Source: Pseudomonas haemolytica
Lineage (GTDB): Bacteria; Pseudomonadota; Gammaproteobacteria; Pseudomonadales; Pseudomonadaceae
DNA length: 64,000 nucleotides
Direction: 5' to 3'
Assembly (NCBI RefSeq): GCF_009659625.1
Contig: NZ_VOIW01000004.1
Coordinates: 1 to 64,000, forward strand
The notes below the pieces were generated by a model. That model was not told the DNA's origin, ran no database searches, and worked only from the letters and a program-made list of their open reading frames with translations. The number at the start of each line of letters is the position of its first letter. The stretch's first letter is position 1. Both the position numbers and the translations under genes were made by a program. This document shows, one piece after another, positions 18,065 to 26,183 of this stretch.

Positions 18065-18445
18065 ATGCGCTGGTCGTTTTTTGCCCTTGCCGGCCTGATG
18101 AGCTTATCTGCTGCTGCGCCCCAGGCCCTCGCCGCTGAAGATTATGCGGTGCTGATCATTTCCCGCGAACGCCTGGAAGTGCCAACCAACTGCGAGATCG
18201 GCCTGTATATCCAGGACCAACTGGCCGGGCGCCTGTTCCAGGAACAGGCCACCTCGTTCAATCTGCCTGCGGGCAATGTGTCGCTGCGGCTCAAGCTGTT
18301 GCCGGGTCAGTCCCAAGGTTGCCTGCCTGGTTTGCTGGCGCCACCGGCGCAGAACATCACCTTGAAGGCCGGCGATGTACGCAAATTGCGTATCGCCCAG
18401 GGTCCGGATGGTATGTACCTCAAGCCTGCGGCATTGGAATACTGA
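18065..18445 (+). CDS. Small secreted protein of unknown function in the copper locus
   Basis: The protein is 126 aa from the ATG at 18065, with GGAG nine bases upstream. An N-terminal signal peptide (RWSFFALAGLMSLSAAAPQALA) with an AxA-type cleavage site predicts periplasmic location. The mature part is mostly beta-strand-like and holds two Cys (in TNCEIGLYIQDQ and QGCLPGLL) that could form a disulfide. There is no CXXC, HMA or Met-rich copper motif. I do not recognise the family. It lies between copZ and copA on the copA strand, 66 bp ahead of copA, but the CueR promoter is downstream of it, so co-regulation is uncertain. Confidence 0.65.
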   Translation: MRWSFFALAGLMSLSAAAPQALAAEDYAVLIISRERLEVPTNCEIGLYIQDQLAGRLFQEQATSFNLPAGNVSLRLKLLPGQSQGCLPGLLAPPAQNITLKAGDVRKLRIAQGPDGMYLKPAALEY

Positions 18446-18451
18446 AGACGC

Positions 18452-18482
18452 TTGACCTTCCCCACAGGTTAAGGTTGATCCT
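18452..18482 (+). promoter_or_regulatory. CueR-type promoter of copA
   Basis: TTGACC (18452-18457), a 19-bp spacer and GATCCT (18477-18482). The spacer region contains the dyad ACCTTCCCC...GGTTAAGGT (18455-18475), closely resembling the E. coli copA operator. The copA ATG is 30 bp further on, with GGAGG in between. CueR encoded downstream of copA should activate it when Cu(I) binds. Confidence 0.85.
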
Positions 18483-18511
18483 AGGGGCAACTTCTCCTGG
18501 AGGACTGCCCC

Positions 18512-20713
18512 ATGAATGGATCCACCACGTTTGACCTGCCCATCGGCGGCATGACCTGCGCCAGCTGCGCCGGCCGCGTCGAGCGCGCGCTGGGCAAGGT
18601 GCCGGGGGTGCAGCGTGTCAGCGTCAACCTGGCCAACGAACGCGCCCATATCGAAGTACTCGGCCAGATGGACGCCAGCGTGTTGATCGCAGCGGTCGAC
18701 AAAGCCGGCTACACCGCCACCCTGCCCCAGAGCGAAACCGCCACCGAAGCCGACCAGGCCCGACGCTTGCGCCGCGAGCGCTGGGCGCTGGTCGCGGGGA
18801 TTGTTTTGGCGTTGCCGCTGGTGCTGCCAATGCTGGTGGAACCCTTCGGCCTGCACTGGATGCTCCCCGCCTGGATACAGTTCGCCCTGGCCACGCCAGT
18901 GCAATTCATCCTGGGTGCGCGCTTCTATGTCGCCGCGTGGAAAGCCGTGCGCGCCGGCGCCGGCAATATGGACCTGCTGGTGGCGATCGGCACCAGCGCC
19001 GGCTACGGCCTGAGCCTCTATGAATGGCTCACCGCCTCCCCAGGCGTGACACCGCACCTGTACTTCGAAGCCTCAGCGGTAGTCATCGCCCTGGTGCTGC
19101 TGGGCAAATACCTGGAAAGCCGTGCCAAACGCCAGACCGCCAGCGCCATCCGCGCCCTTGAAGCCTTGCGTCCGGAACGGGCGATCCGCGTGCAGGACGG
19201 CCGCGAAGAAGACGTCGCGATCAGTGCGTTGAAGCACGGTGACCTGGTGCTGGTCAAACCCGGCGAACGCTTCCCGGTGGACGGTGAAGTGGTGGAAGGT
19301 CAAAGCCATGCCGATGAAGCACTGATCAGCGGCGAAAGCCTACCGGTGCCCAAACAACCGGGTGATGCCGTCACCGGTGGCGCCATCAACGGTGAGGGCC
19401 GCTTGCTGGTGCGTACCCTGGCCCTGGGTGCAGAGAGCGTGCTGGCCCGCATCATCCGCCTGGTCGAAGACGCCCAGGCCGCCAAGGCGCCGATCCAGAA
19501 ACTGGTGGATAAAGTCAGCCAGGTATTCGTGCCTGCCGTGTTGGTATTGGCGCTGATCACCGTTGTGGGCTGGTGGTTGTATGGCGCGTCGCTGGAAACA
19601 GCGATCATCAATGCGGTGGCGGTGCTGGTGATCGCTTGCCCTTGCGCCCTGGGCCTGGCCACACCAACCGCAATCATGGCCGGCACCGGCGTCGCCGCAC
19701 GCCACGGCATTCTGATCAAGGATGCCGAAGCCCTGGAGCGCGCCCATGCCGTGAGCGCTGTGGTATTCGACAAGACCGGCACCCTCACCTCCGGCGCGCC
19801 GAAAATTGCGCACTTGGCGGCGGTGGATGGGAACGAAGCGCTCTTGTTGCAACAGGCCGGCGCCTTGCAACGCGGCAGTGAACACCCACTGGCCAAGGCC
19901 GTGCTGGATGCTTGCCTGGAGAAAGGCTTGGACGTGGCCGATGTAAGCGCCAGCCAATCACTGACCGGGCGTGGCATTGCCGGTACGCTCGATGGCCGGC
20001 CATTGGCGCTGGGCAATCGACGCTTGCTGGAAGAAACCGGCTTGAGCATGGGTGAACTGAGGCAGCGCGCCAAGGATTGGGAAGCCGAAGGCCGCACGTT
20101 GTCATGGCTGATCGAGCAAGGCGCGCAGCCTCGCGTGCTCGGCCTGTTTGCCTTTGGCGACACCCTCAAGCCCGGTGCGCTGGAGGCCGTGCAGCAACTC
20201 AAGGCGCAACACATCAGCAGCCACCTGATTACTGGCGACAACCACGGCAGTGCCCGGGTCGTCGCAGAGGCATTGGGTATCGACGATGTGCATGCCGAAG
20301 TACTGCCCGCCTACAAAGCTGCTGCCGTTGCCGAGCTGAAAAAAACCGGCGTGGTCGCCATGGTCGGCGACGGCATCAACGACGCCCCGGCCCTGGCGGC
20401 CGCCGATATCGGCATCGCCATGGGCGGCGGCACCGACGTGGCCATGCATGCCGCCGGTATCACCCTGATGCGTGGCGACCCGCGCCTGGTGCCGGCCGCC
20501 CTGGAGATCAGCCGCAAGACCTACGCAAAAATTCGCCAGAACTTGTTCTGGGCCTTTGTGTATAACTTGATCGGCATTCCCCTGGCCGCCTTCGGCCTGC
20601 TCAACCCGGTGCTGGCCGGCGCCGCCATGGCCTTGTCCAGCGTCAGCGTGGTGAGCAATGCACTATTGTTGAAAACCTGGAAACCAAAGGACTTGGAGGA
20701 TCAACGCCCATGA
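18512..20713 (+). CDS. copA: Cu(I)-exporting P1B-type ATPase CopA (CueA)
   Basis: This 733-aa inner-membrane ATPase pumps Cu(I) from cytosol to periplasm. Domain order: one N-terminal HMA domain with GGMTCASC (Cys16, Cys19); transmembrane helices; the actuator loop with ISGESLPV; the metal site [13 protein letters not shown] in TM6; phosphorylation site [11 protein letters not shown]; the ERGSEHP-like nucleotide motif [12 protein letters not shown]; the hinge [28 protein letters not shown]. All catalytic residues are present and length is normal for a single-HMA member. It ends in an ATGA overlap with cueR, so the two are translationally coupled. Confidence 0.96.
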   Translation: MNGSTTFDLPIGGMTCASCAGRVERALGKVPGVQRVSVNLANERAHIEVLGQMDASVLIAAVDKAGYTATLPQSETATEADQARRLRRERWALVAGIVLALPLVLPMLVEPFGLHWMLPAWIQFALATPVQFILGARFYVAAWKAVRAGAGNMDLLVAIGTSAGYGLSLYEWLTASPGVTPHLYFEASAVVIALVLLGKYLESRAKRQTASAIRALEALRPERAIRVQDGREEDVAISALKHGDLVLVKPGERFPVDGEVVEGQSHADEALISGESLPVPKQPGDAVTGGAINGEGRLLVRTLALGAESVLARIIRLVEDAQAAKAPIQKLVDKVSQVFVPAVLVLALITVVGWWLYGASLETAIINAVAVLVIACPCALGLATPTAIMAGTGVAARHGILIKDAEALERAHAVSAVVFDKTGTLTSGAPKIAHLAAVDGNEALLLQQAGALQRGSEHPLAKAVLDACLEKGLDVADVSASQSLTGRGIAGTLDGRPLALGNRRLLEETGLSMGELRQRAKDWEAEGRTLSWLIEQGAQPRVLGLFAFGDTLKPGALEAVQQLKAQHISSHLITGDNHGSARVVAEALGIDDVHAEVLPAYKAAAVAELKKTGVVAMVGDGINDAPALAAADIGIAMGGGTDVAMHAAGITLMRGDPRLVPAALEISRKTYAKIRQNLFWAFVYNLIGIPLAAFGLLNPVLAGAAMALSSVSVVSNALLLKTWKPKDLEDQRP

Positions 20714-21111
20714 ACATCGGCCAAGCGGCCCGCACCAGCGGGCTGAGCGCAAAGATGATTCGCTACTACGAATCCATCGGCCTGCTGAAAACGGCCCATC
20801 GCACCGACAGCGGCTATCGCCTGTATGGTCACGACGACCTGCACACCCTGACGTTTATCAAACGCTCACGGGACCTGGGGTTTTCACTGGAAGAGGTCGG
20901 CAAGCTGCTGACCCTGTGGGAGGACCGGCAGCGGGCCAGCGCCGACGTAAAAGCCTTGGCGCGCCAGCACATCGACGAACTGAATCATAAGATTCGCGAG
21001 TTGGGGCAACTGCGCGATACGTTGCAGGACCTGATGGAGCACTGCCAGGGCGATCATCGGCCCGATTGCCCGATTCTCAAGGAGTTGGCGGCGGGGAACT
21101 GCTGCGCCTGA
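20710..21111 (+). CDS. cueR: Copper-responsive MerR-family activator CueR
   Basis: This 133-aa MerR regulator begins directly with the HTH ([26 protein letters not shown]), followed by the wing with RLYGHDDL and a long dimerisation helix. It ends with the metal loop [15 protein letters not shown], whose two Cys eight residues apart define the Cu(I)/Ag(I) sensors. A terminal NCCA adds two Cys, as in other pseudomonad CueR proteins. It overlaps copA by 4 bp. The 19-bp-spacer promoters at 18452 and 17947 are its expected targets. Confidence 0.95.
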   Translation: MNIGQAARTSGLSAKMIRYYESIGLLKTAHRTDSGYRLYGHDDLHTLTFIKRSRDLGFSLEEVGKLLTLWEDRQRASADVKALARQHIDELNHKIRELGQLRDTLQDLMEHCQGDHRPDCPILKELAAGNCCA

Positions 21112-21134
21112 TGCTCTGGCTGGATACACACAAT

Positions 21135-21233
21135 CCAAATGTGGGAGGGGGCTTGCTCCCGATGAGGGAGTGTCAGTAAACACATCTGTCGCTGACACAC
21201 CGCCATCGGGAGCAAGCCCCCTCCCACATTTTG
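21135..21233. repeat. Inverted REP pair (REPIN) 2
   Basis: Head-to-head copies of the same REP core as at 9296-9394 (GTGGGAGGGGGCTTGCTCCC and its complement), with extra complementarity toward the centre (GTGTCAG against CTGACAC). It lies in the convergent gap between cueR and the RIO-like kinase. Confidence 0.85.
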
Positions 21234-21252
21234 AACCTCATCTATCCTGAGA

Positions 21253-22152
21253 TCACTGCATCCAAGGCGGCGGCGGTGGCTCGTCCGGTACTTTGCTCGG
21301 TGGCGCATCATCGGCCGCGCGAATCGCCTGGCGACGCTCTTCATCCAGCCGCGCCGCTTCGATTTCGCGGATCACACCGCCCACGTCCGCGAGTTCTTCC
21401 GGTTCGTCGAACTCACCGGTCAACACACTGGCCGGGTGCAAGGTGCCGGCTTCGTACAAGGCCCACATTTCCTTGGCGTACTTGGTCTTCTTCAATTCCG
21501 GGGCAAAGCGCCCGAAGTAGGAAGCCATGTTGCCCACGTCCCGCTCCAGCATGCTGAACGCGTGGTTGTTGCCCGCCGCATCCACCGCCTGGGGCAGGTC
21601 GATGATCACCGGGCCCGTTGGCGTGAGCAGTACGTTGAACTCGGACAGGTCTCCGTGCACCAGGCCGGTGCACAGCATCAGTACGATCTGTGAGATCAGG
21701 AAGGCGTGGTATTCACGCGCCTGGTCCGGTTCCAATGTCACGTCGTTCAATCGCGGCGCCGCGTCGCCATACTCGTCGGCCACCAACTCCATCAACAGCA
21801 CGCCTTCGAGGAAGTCGTACGGCTTGGGCACGCGAACGCCCGCACCGGCCAGACGGAACAACGCCGCGACTTCAGCATTCTGCCAAGCGTCTTCGGTTTC
21901 TTTCTTGCCGAACTTGGAGCCCTTGGCCATCGCCCGGGCCTGGCGGCTGTTACGGACCTTACGGCCTTCCTGGTATTCGGCCGCCTGACGAAAACTTCGT
22001 TTGTTCGCCTCCTTGTAAACCTTGGCGCAACGCAATTCGTTGCCGCAGCGCACCACATAAACAGCTGCTTCTTTACCACTCATGAGTGGGCGCAGCACTT
22101 CGTCGACCAGACCGTCTTCGATCAGGGGTTCAATGCGTTTAGGAGTCTTCAT
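21253..22152 (-). CDS. RIO1-like serine/threonine protein kinase (PA4780 type)
   Basis: This 299-aa cytosolic atypical kinase has an ATP-binding N-lobe, SGKEAAVYVVRCGNELRCAKVYKE (residues about 25-48, with the Lys of CAKVYK). Then come a basic helix with many Arg/Lys, the catalytic loop LVHGDLSEFNVLL (HxD-like, Asp in HGDLSEFN) and the metal-binding IIDLPQAVD. The C-terminal tail ends in a Pro-rich DEPPPPPWMQ. In eukaryotes RIO1 acts in 40S maturation; the bacterial substrates are unknown to me. It is similar in length and motifs to P. aeruginosa PA4780. Monocistronic. Confidence 0.88.
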   Translation of the reverse strand: MKTPKRIEPLIEDGLVDEVLRPLMSGKEAAVYVVRCGNELRCAKVYKEANKRSFRQAAEYQEGRKVRNSRQARAMAKGSKFGKKETEDAWQNAEVAALFRLAGAGVRVPKPYDFLEGVLLMELVADEYGDAAPRLNDVTLEPDQAREYHAFLISQIVLMLCTGLVHGDLSEFNVLLTPTGPVIIDLPQAVDAAGNNHAFSMLERDVGNMASYFGRFAPELKKTKYAKEMWALYEAGTLHPASVLTGEFDEPEELADVGGVIREIEAARLDEERRQAIRAADDAPPSKVPDEPPPPPWMQ

Positions 22153-22286
22153 CAGCTTTTATTGTGGGTCCTGTATTACCAAACACGCGTGTGGCACTCG
22201 TTATACGGCAATCGGCTCGCCGGTGGGAGAGGCTACCGACCTCTGACCACTCAAGAATGCATGCAATGGGCCAATTTTTTCGGCAA

Positions 22287-23564
22287 TCAGCGCTCGATAA
22301 TCGCCGTCACCCCTTGCCCGCCCGCGGCACAGATCGAAATCAGCCCACGCCCCTTGCCCGCCGCATCCAACAATTTGGCGAGGTTTGCGACGATGCGCCC
22401 ACCGGTGGCAGCAAATGGATGGCCCGCCGCCAGGGAGCTACCCTTGACGTTGAGCCGGCTGCGATCGATAGACCCCAGCGCAGCGTCCAGGCCCAGGCGG
22501 GTCTTGCAATAGTCCGCATCTTCCCAAGCCTTGAGCGTGCACAACACCTGGGCAGCGAAGGCTTCGTGGATCTCGTAGTAATCAAAGTCCTGCAAGGTCA
22601 GGCCGTTGCGGGCCAGCAAGCGCGGCACCGCATACACCGGCGCCATCAACAGGCCCTCGGCGCCGTTGACGAAGTCCACCGCCGCCGCCTCGCCATCACG
22701 CAGGTACGCCAGGATCGGCAGGCCACGTTCCTTGGCCCAGGCTTCACTGCCCAGCAGCACCAGAGAGGCACCATCGGTGAGCGGCGTGGAGTTGCCGGCG
22801 GTGAGCGTGCCCTTTTCGCTGCGCTCGAAGGCCGGCTTGAGGCTGGCGAGTTTTTCCAGGGTCAGGTCGGGACGCAGATTATTCTCGCGAGTGAGGCCGA
22901 GAAATGGCGTGAGCAAATCGTTGTGCCAGCCTTCGGCGTAGGACGCAGCCATCTTCTGATGGCTTTCCAGAGCCAACTGATCCTGCTCGGCGCGGGGAAT
23001 CTGCCAGGTCTGCGCCATCAACTCGCAGTGCTGGCCCATGGACAAGCCTGTGCGCGGCTCGCCATTGCGCGGCAGTTCCGGCTTGAGGTGCTGGGGACGA
23101 AGTTGTAACAAGACTTTTAATTTATCCGCCATGGTTTTACTGCGATTGGCTTGCAGCAAGATCTTGCGCAGCCCTTCATTTACCCCAATCGGCGCATCCG
23201 AGGTGGTATCCACCCCGCCAGCAATCCCGCATTCGATCTGGCCCAGGGCGATTTTGTTAGCCACCAGCAACGCCGCCTCCAGCCCGGTGCCGCAGGCTTG
23301 CTGGATGTCGTACGCAGGCGTTTGCGGTGACAGGCGCGAGCCGAGCACGCATTCGCGGGTCAGATTGAAATCACGGGAGTGCTTGAGCACCGCGCCGGCG
23401 GCCACCTCGCCGATGCGCAGGCCGTGCAGGTTGTAGCGCTCGATCAAGCCCTCCAGTGCGGCGGTCAACATCGCCTGGTTACTCGCCGTGGCATAAGGGC
23501 CATTGGAACGGGCGAAAGGAATGCGGTTACCGCCAATGATCGCTACACGGCGCAATTGAGTCAT
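22287..23564 (-). CDS. Acetyl-CoA C-acyltransferase (thiolase)
   Basis: This 425-aa biosynthetic or degradative thiolase starts at 23564 (MTQLRRVAIIGG), with AGGGAG six bases upstream; an ATG 36 bp further out is less well placed. Catalytic residues are all visible: Cys91 in QQACGTGLEAA, His in YEIHEAFAAQVL and Cys in SICAAGGQGVTAIIE, together with the GHPFAATGGR thiolase signature. The length and FadI-like N-terminus (RIPFARSNGPYA) suggest action on medium or long 3-ketoacyl-CoAs. It is divergent from a 3-oxoacyl reductase and MaoC dehydratase, forming a fatty-acyl or polyester-type module equivalent to PA4785/PA4786. Confidence 0.9.
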   Translation of the reverse strand: MTQLRRVAIIGGNRIPFARSNGPYATASNQAMLTAALEGLIERYNLHGLRIGEVAAGAVLKHSRDFNLTRECVLGSRLSPQTPAYDIQQACGTGLEAALLVANKIALGQIECGIAGGVDTTSDAPIGVNEGLRKILLQANRSKTMADKLKVLLQLRPQHLKPELPRNGEPRTGLSMGQHCELMAQTWQIPRAEQDQLALESHQKMAASYAEGWHNDLLTPFLGLTRENNLRPDLTLEKLASLKPAFERSEKGTLTAGNSTPLTDGASLVLLGSEAWAKERGLPILAYLRDGEAAAVDFVNGAEGLLMAPVYAVPRLLARNGLTLQDFDYYEIHEAFAAQVLCTLKAWEDADYCKTRLGLDAALGSIDRSRLNVKGSSLAAGHPFAATGGRIVANLAKLLDAAGKGRGLISICAAGGQGVTAIIER

Positions 23565-23678
23565 GGAAAGCTCCCTTGTGGAGGTGGGTGGAATCATCAA
23601 GCCTAGCCTAGGCTCAATCGAACGACTGCCACCCCAGGGTGGTCAACCCTTTGAACCCCAGCCTTCGGAGAGCGTTCC

Positions 23679-25031
23679 ATGTCTGACCGTTATATCGACT
23701 TCGCCAACTCAAGCCTCGGCCATCGCCTGGTCGCCGCCATTGGCCTGCCGTCACCGGTGCGCCTGGAACGCTGGCAAGCCGGACGCCTGCGCCCGGTCGA
23801 CGGCGCACTGCTGCTCGGCGGCGGCACGCTGACGACCAAGGTGCTGGCATTTGCCAATCGACTGACCGACGCTGTCTACAGCTACGGCACCGAAGCCTCG
23901 ACGGCGCCTGCATGGATTCCCGGCCACGGCCCCAAGCTCAAGGCGGTAGTGTTCGACGCCAGCGACTTGCAGCACACCGATCAGCTCAAGCAACTGCGTG
24001 AGTTCTTCCAGCCGCTGCTGAAAAACCTCGACCACAGTGCACACCTGGTGATCCTCGGCCGTGAGCCGGAAAGCCTCAGCGATCCCTTTGCCGCCAGTGC
24101 CCAGCGTGCCCTCGAAGGTTTCAGCCGCTCCCTGGCCAAGGAACTGCGCAGCGGCGGTGTGTTGCAGTTGCTGTATGTGGGCGAAGGCGCCGAGGACCAA
24201 TTGGAAGGCGCGCTGCGGTTTTTCCTGTCGCCGAAAAGCGCTTACATCTCGGGCCAGGTGATTCGCCTGACAGCCTGTGACACTCCCGTCGAGGACTGGA
24301 CGCGCCCTCTGGCTGGGCGCAAGGCCCTGGTCACCGGCGCCGCCCGTGGCATTGGTGCATCCATCGCCGAAACCCTGGCGCGCGACGGTGCCGAGGTGAT
24401 CCTGCTCGATGTGCCCCAGGCCAAGGCCGATCTGGAGGCCCTGGCCGCGCGCCTGAATGCGCGCACGGTGGTGCTGGATATCTGCGCAGAAGACGCCGCC
24501 AGCCAACTCGTCGAGCACTTGCCCGACGGGCTCGACATCCTGGTGCACAACGCCGGCATTACCCGTGACAAAACCCTGGCCAACATGACCCCGGAATACT
24601 GGGACGCGGTGCTGGCGGTCAACCTCAATGCGCCGCAGGTACTGACCAAGGCCCTGCTCGACAGCGGCAGCTTGCATGACAACGCGCGGGTGGTGCTGCT
24701 GGCTTCCATCAGTGGCATCGCCGGTAACCGCGGGCAAACCAACTATGCCGCGAGCAAGGCCGGGTTGATCGGCCTGGCCCAGGCCTGGGCGCCCCTGTTG
24801 AAGGCGCGTGGGATCAGTATCAATGCCGTGGCGCCGGGCTTTATCGAAACCCAGATGACCGCGCATATTCCATTCGCCCTGCGTGAAGCCGGGCGCCGCA
24901 TGAGTTCCCTGGGCCAGGGTGGCTTGCCCCAGGACGTGGCCGAAGCCGTGGCCTGGCTAGGTCAGCCGGGTTCCGGTGCGGTCAGCGGCCAAGCGCTGCG
25001 GGTGTGTGGGCAAAGTCTTCTGGGAGCGTGA
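23679..25031 (+). CDS. 3-oxoacyl-[ACP/CoA] reductase with N-terminal extension (FabG4 type)
   Basis: The protein is 450 aa, nearly twice normal FabG. Residues 1-205 form a degenerate Rossmann-like domain (flavodoxin-like in FabG4 proteins) without a clear glycine-rich loop. Residues 206-450 are a complete SDR: VTGAARGIGASIAE, VHNAGITRDKTLANM, catalytic Ser in LASISGIAGNRG and YAASKAG. Mycobacterial FabG4 proteins of this build prefer CoA substrates and NADH. It is followed after 2 bp by a MaoC gene and divergent from the thiolase, so it probably interconverts 3-oxoacyl- and 3-hydroxyacyl-CoA. Confidence 0.9.
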   Translation: MSDRYIDFANSSLGHRLVAAIGLPSPVRLERWQAGRLRPVDGALLLGGGTLTTKVLAFANRLTDAVYSYGTEASTAPAWIPGHGPKLKAVVFDASDLQHTDQLKQLREFFQPLLKNLDHSAHLVILGREPESLSDPFAASAQRALEGFSRSLAKELRSGGVLQLLYVGEGAEDQLEGALRFFLSPKSAYISGQVIRLTACDTPVEDWTRPLAGRKALVTGAARGIGASIAETLARDGAEVILLDVPQAKADLEALAARLNARTVVLDICAEDAASQLVEHLPDGLDILVHNAGITRDKTLANMTPEYWDAVLAVNLNAPQVLTKALLDSGSLHDNARVVLLASISGIAGNRGQTNYAASKAGLIGLAQAWAPLLKARGISINAVAPGFIETQMTAHIPFALREAGRRMSSLGQGGLPQDVAEAVAWLGQPGSGAVSGQALRVCGQSLLGA

Positions 25032-25033
25032 GC

Positions 25034-25882
25034 ATGCAATGGCAAACCTTAGACAGCACACCGTCTCTACTGCCGCTGTATTGGCGGGCGGCGCTCAAGC
25101 GCAAGATCACTGGCAGCACATTGCCCGAACACGGTTTGCGCTGCCGGGTCAGCGTCAATCCCAGGGCCATCGCGGCGTACCGCAAGGTCTGTGGGTTTGC
25201 CGACAGCCCGATGCTGCCGGCAACGTATCCGCACATCCTGGCGTTCGGCCTGCAGATGCAACTGCTGACTGACAAGGCATTTCCGTTTCCGCTGCTGGGG
25301 CTGATTCACCTGAGCAATCGCATCCGCATTCATCGGCCGTTGGGCGGCGTGGGCGATCTGAGCGTCGGCGTCTACGCACACGACCTCAGGCCTCACGCCA
25401 AGGGCGCAACCTTTGAGATTGTGACCGTCGTCGAGGATGCCCTTGGGTTGCTGTGGGAAGCCGAAAGCCAAATGCTGTGTCGGGGCGTGAAGCTTGATGG
25501 CGAGGCAGTGGATAACACCTTGCAGGTGCCAGGCCCGACCATCGAGCTGACGCGTTGGAAAGCACCTGCCGATATCGGCCGCCGCTATGCCCGCGTGTCC
25601 GGCGATTACAACCCTATCCACCTCAGTGCACCGACGGCCAAGTTGTTCGGCTTCCCCCAGGCCATTGCCCATGGGCTATGGAACAAAGCGCGTACGCTCG
25701 CGGCGTTGGGAGAACATCTTCCGGTGGCCAATATTGAAATCGAGGTGGAGTTCAAGAAGCCCGTGCGCTTGCCCGGTGAAGTGGTATTGATGAGCAGCGC
25801 GGCCGGCTCCAGTGGCGAGTTAGAACTCAACGGCACGGGCGACATTCAACATATGCTTGGCAAGTGGCGCCCGATTGCCTGA
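25034..25882 (+). CDS. MaoC-family enoyl hydratase/dehydratase
   Basis: This 282-aa double hot-dog protein starts at 25034 (MQWQTLDS), chosen because it follows the reductase stop by 2 bp with GGGAGCG upstream; the longer reading would overlap the reductase. The catalytic hydratase-2 motif is clear in the C-terminal half: YARVSGDYNPIHLS followed by LFGFPQAIAHGLW, with Asp and His as the dyad. The N-terminal half looks like the non-catalytic hot-dog. With the reductase and thiolase it completes three of the steps of a fatty-acyl cycle. A terminator follows at 25922. Confidence 0.88.
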   Translation: MQWQTLDSTPSLLPLYWRAALKRKITGSTLPEHGLRCRVSVNPRAIAAYRKVCGFADSPMLPATYPHILAFGLQMQLLTDKAFPFPLLGLIHLSNRIRIHRPLGGVGDLSVGVYAHDLRPHAKGATFEIVTVVEDALGLLWEAESQMLCRGVKLDGEAVDNTLQVPGPTIELTRWKAPADIGRRYARVSGDYNPIHLSAPTAKLFGFPQAIAHGLWNKARTLAALGEHLPVANIEIEVEFKKPVRLPGEVVLMSSAAGSSGELELNGTGDIQHMLGKWRPIA

Positions 25883-25921
25883 AGCACACTGATTAATTGT
25901 ATATATATACCCTAAGTTATA

Positions 25922-25948
25922 GCGGGCCTTATGAGGCCCGTTTGTTTA
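25922..25948 (+). terminator. Rho-independent terminator after the MaoC gene
   Basis: The stem CGGGCCT (25923-25929) pairs with AGGCCCG (25934-25940), with a 4-nt loop and a T-rich tail (TTTGTTTAT). It lies 40 bp after the MaoC stop and separates it from the repeat-lipoprotein promoter region. Confidence 0.85.
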
Positions 25949-26183
25949 TACAAGCCTTTGATTTATATCAGCCACCTATTTAATTACGCTCGTCTACTAC
26001 ACCCTTCGCATTAGTTACTAAGACGACTGAGATCTTGTGTATATAAATCGTTAATACCAAGTTGAGCGTTGCGCGAAAGAGTGACCGGGTCTGTGATAAC
26101 CACACGGACAAACCTATCGCTATCCCTAGAAATAGCGAAGGTTTGAAACAACCAAGGTTGTACCAGGTGCAAGGAACTCAATC
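25949..26183 (+). promoter_or_regulatory. Leader and promoter region of the repeat lipoprotein
   Basis: The stretch is noticeably A/T-rich against its neighbours and contains no coding frame. A TATAAA (26043-26048) is a possible -10 but has no good -35. A long hairpin is predicted at 26110-26144: AAACCT-A-TCGCTAT pairs with ATAGCGAAGGTTT around an 8-nt loop, with one bulged A. A small palindrome follows (26149-26160), then AAGGA eight bases before the ATG. Confidence 0.5.
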
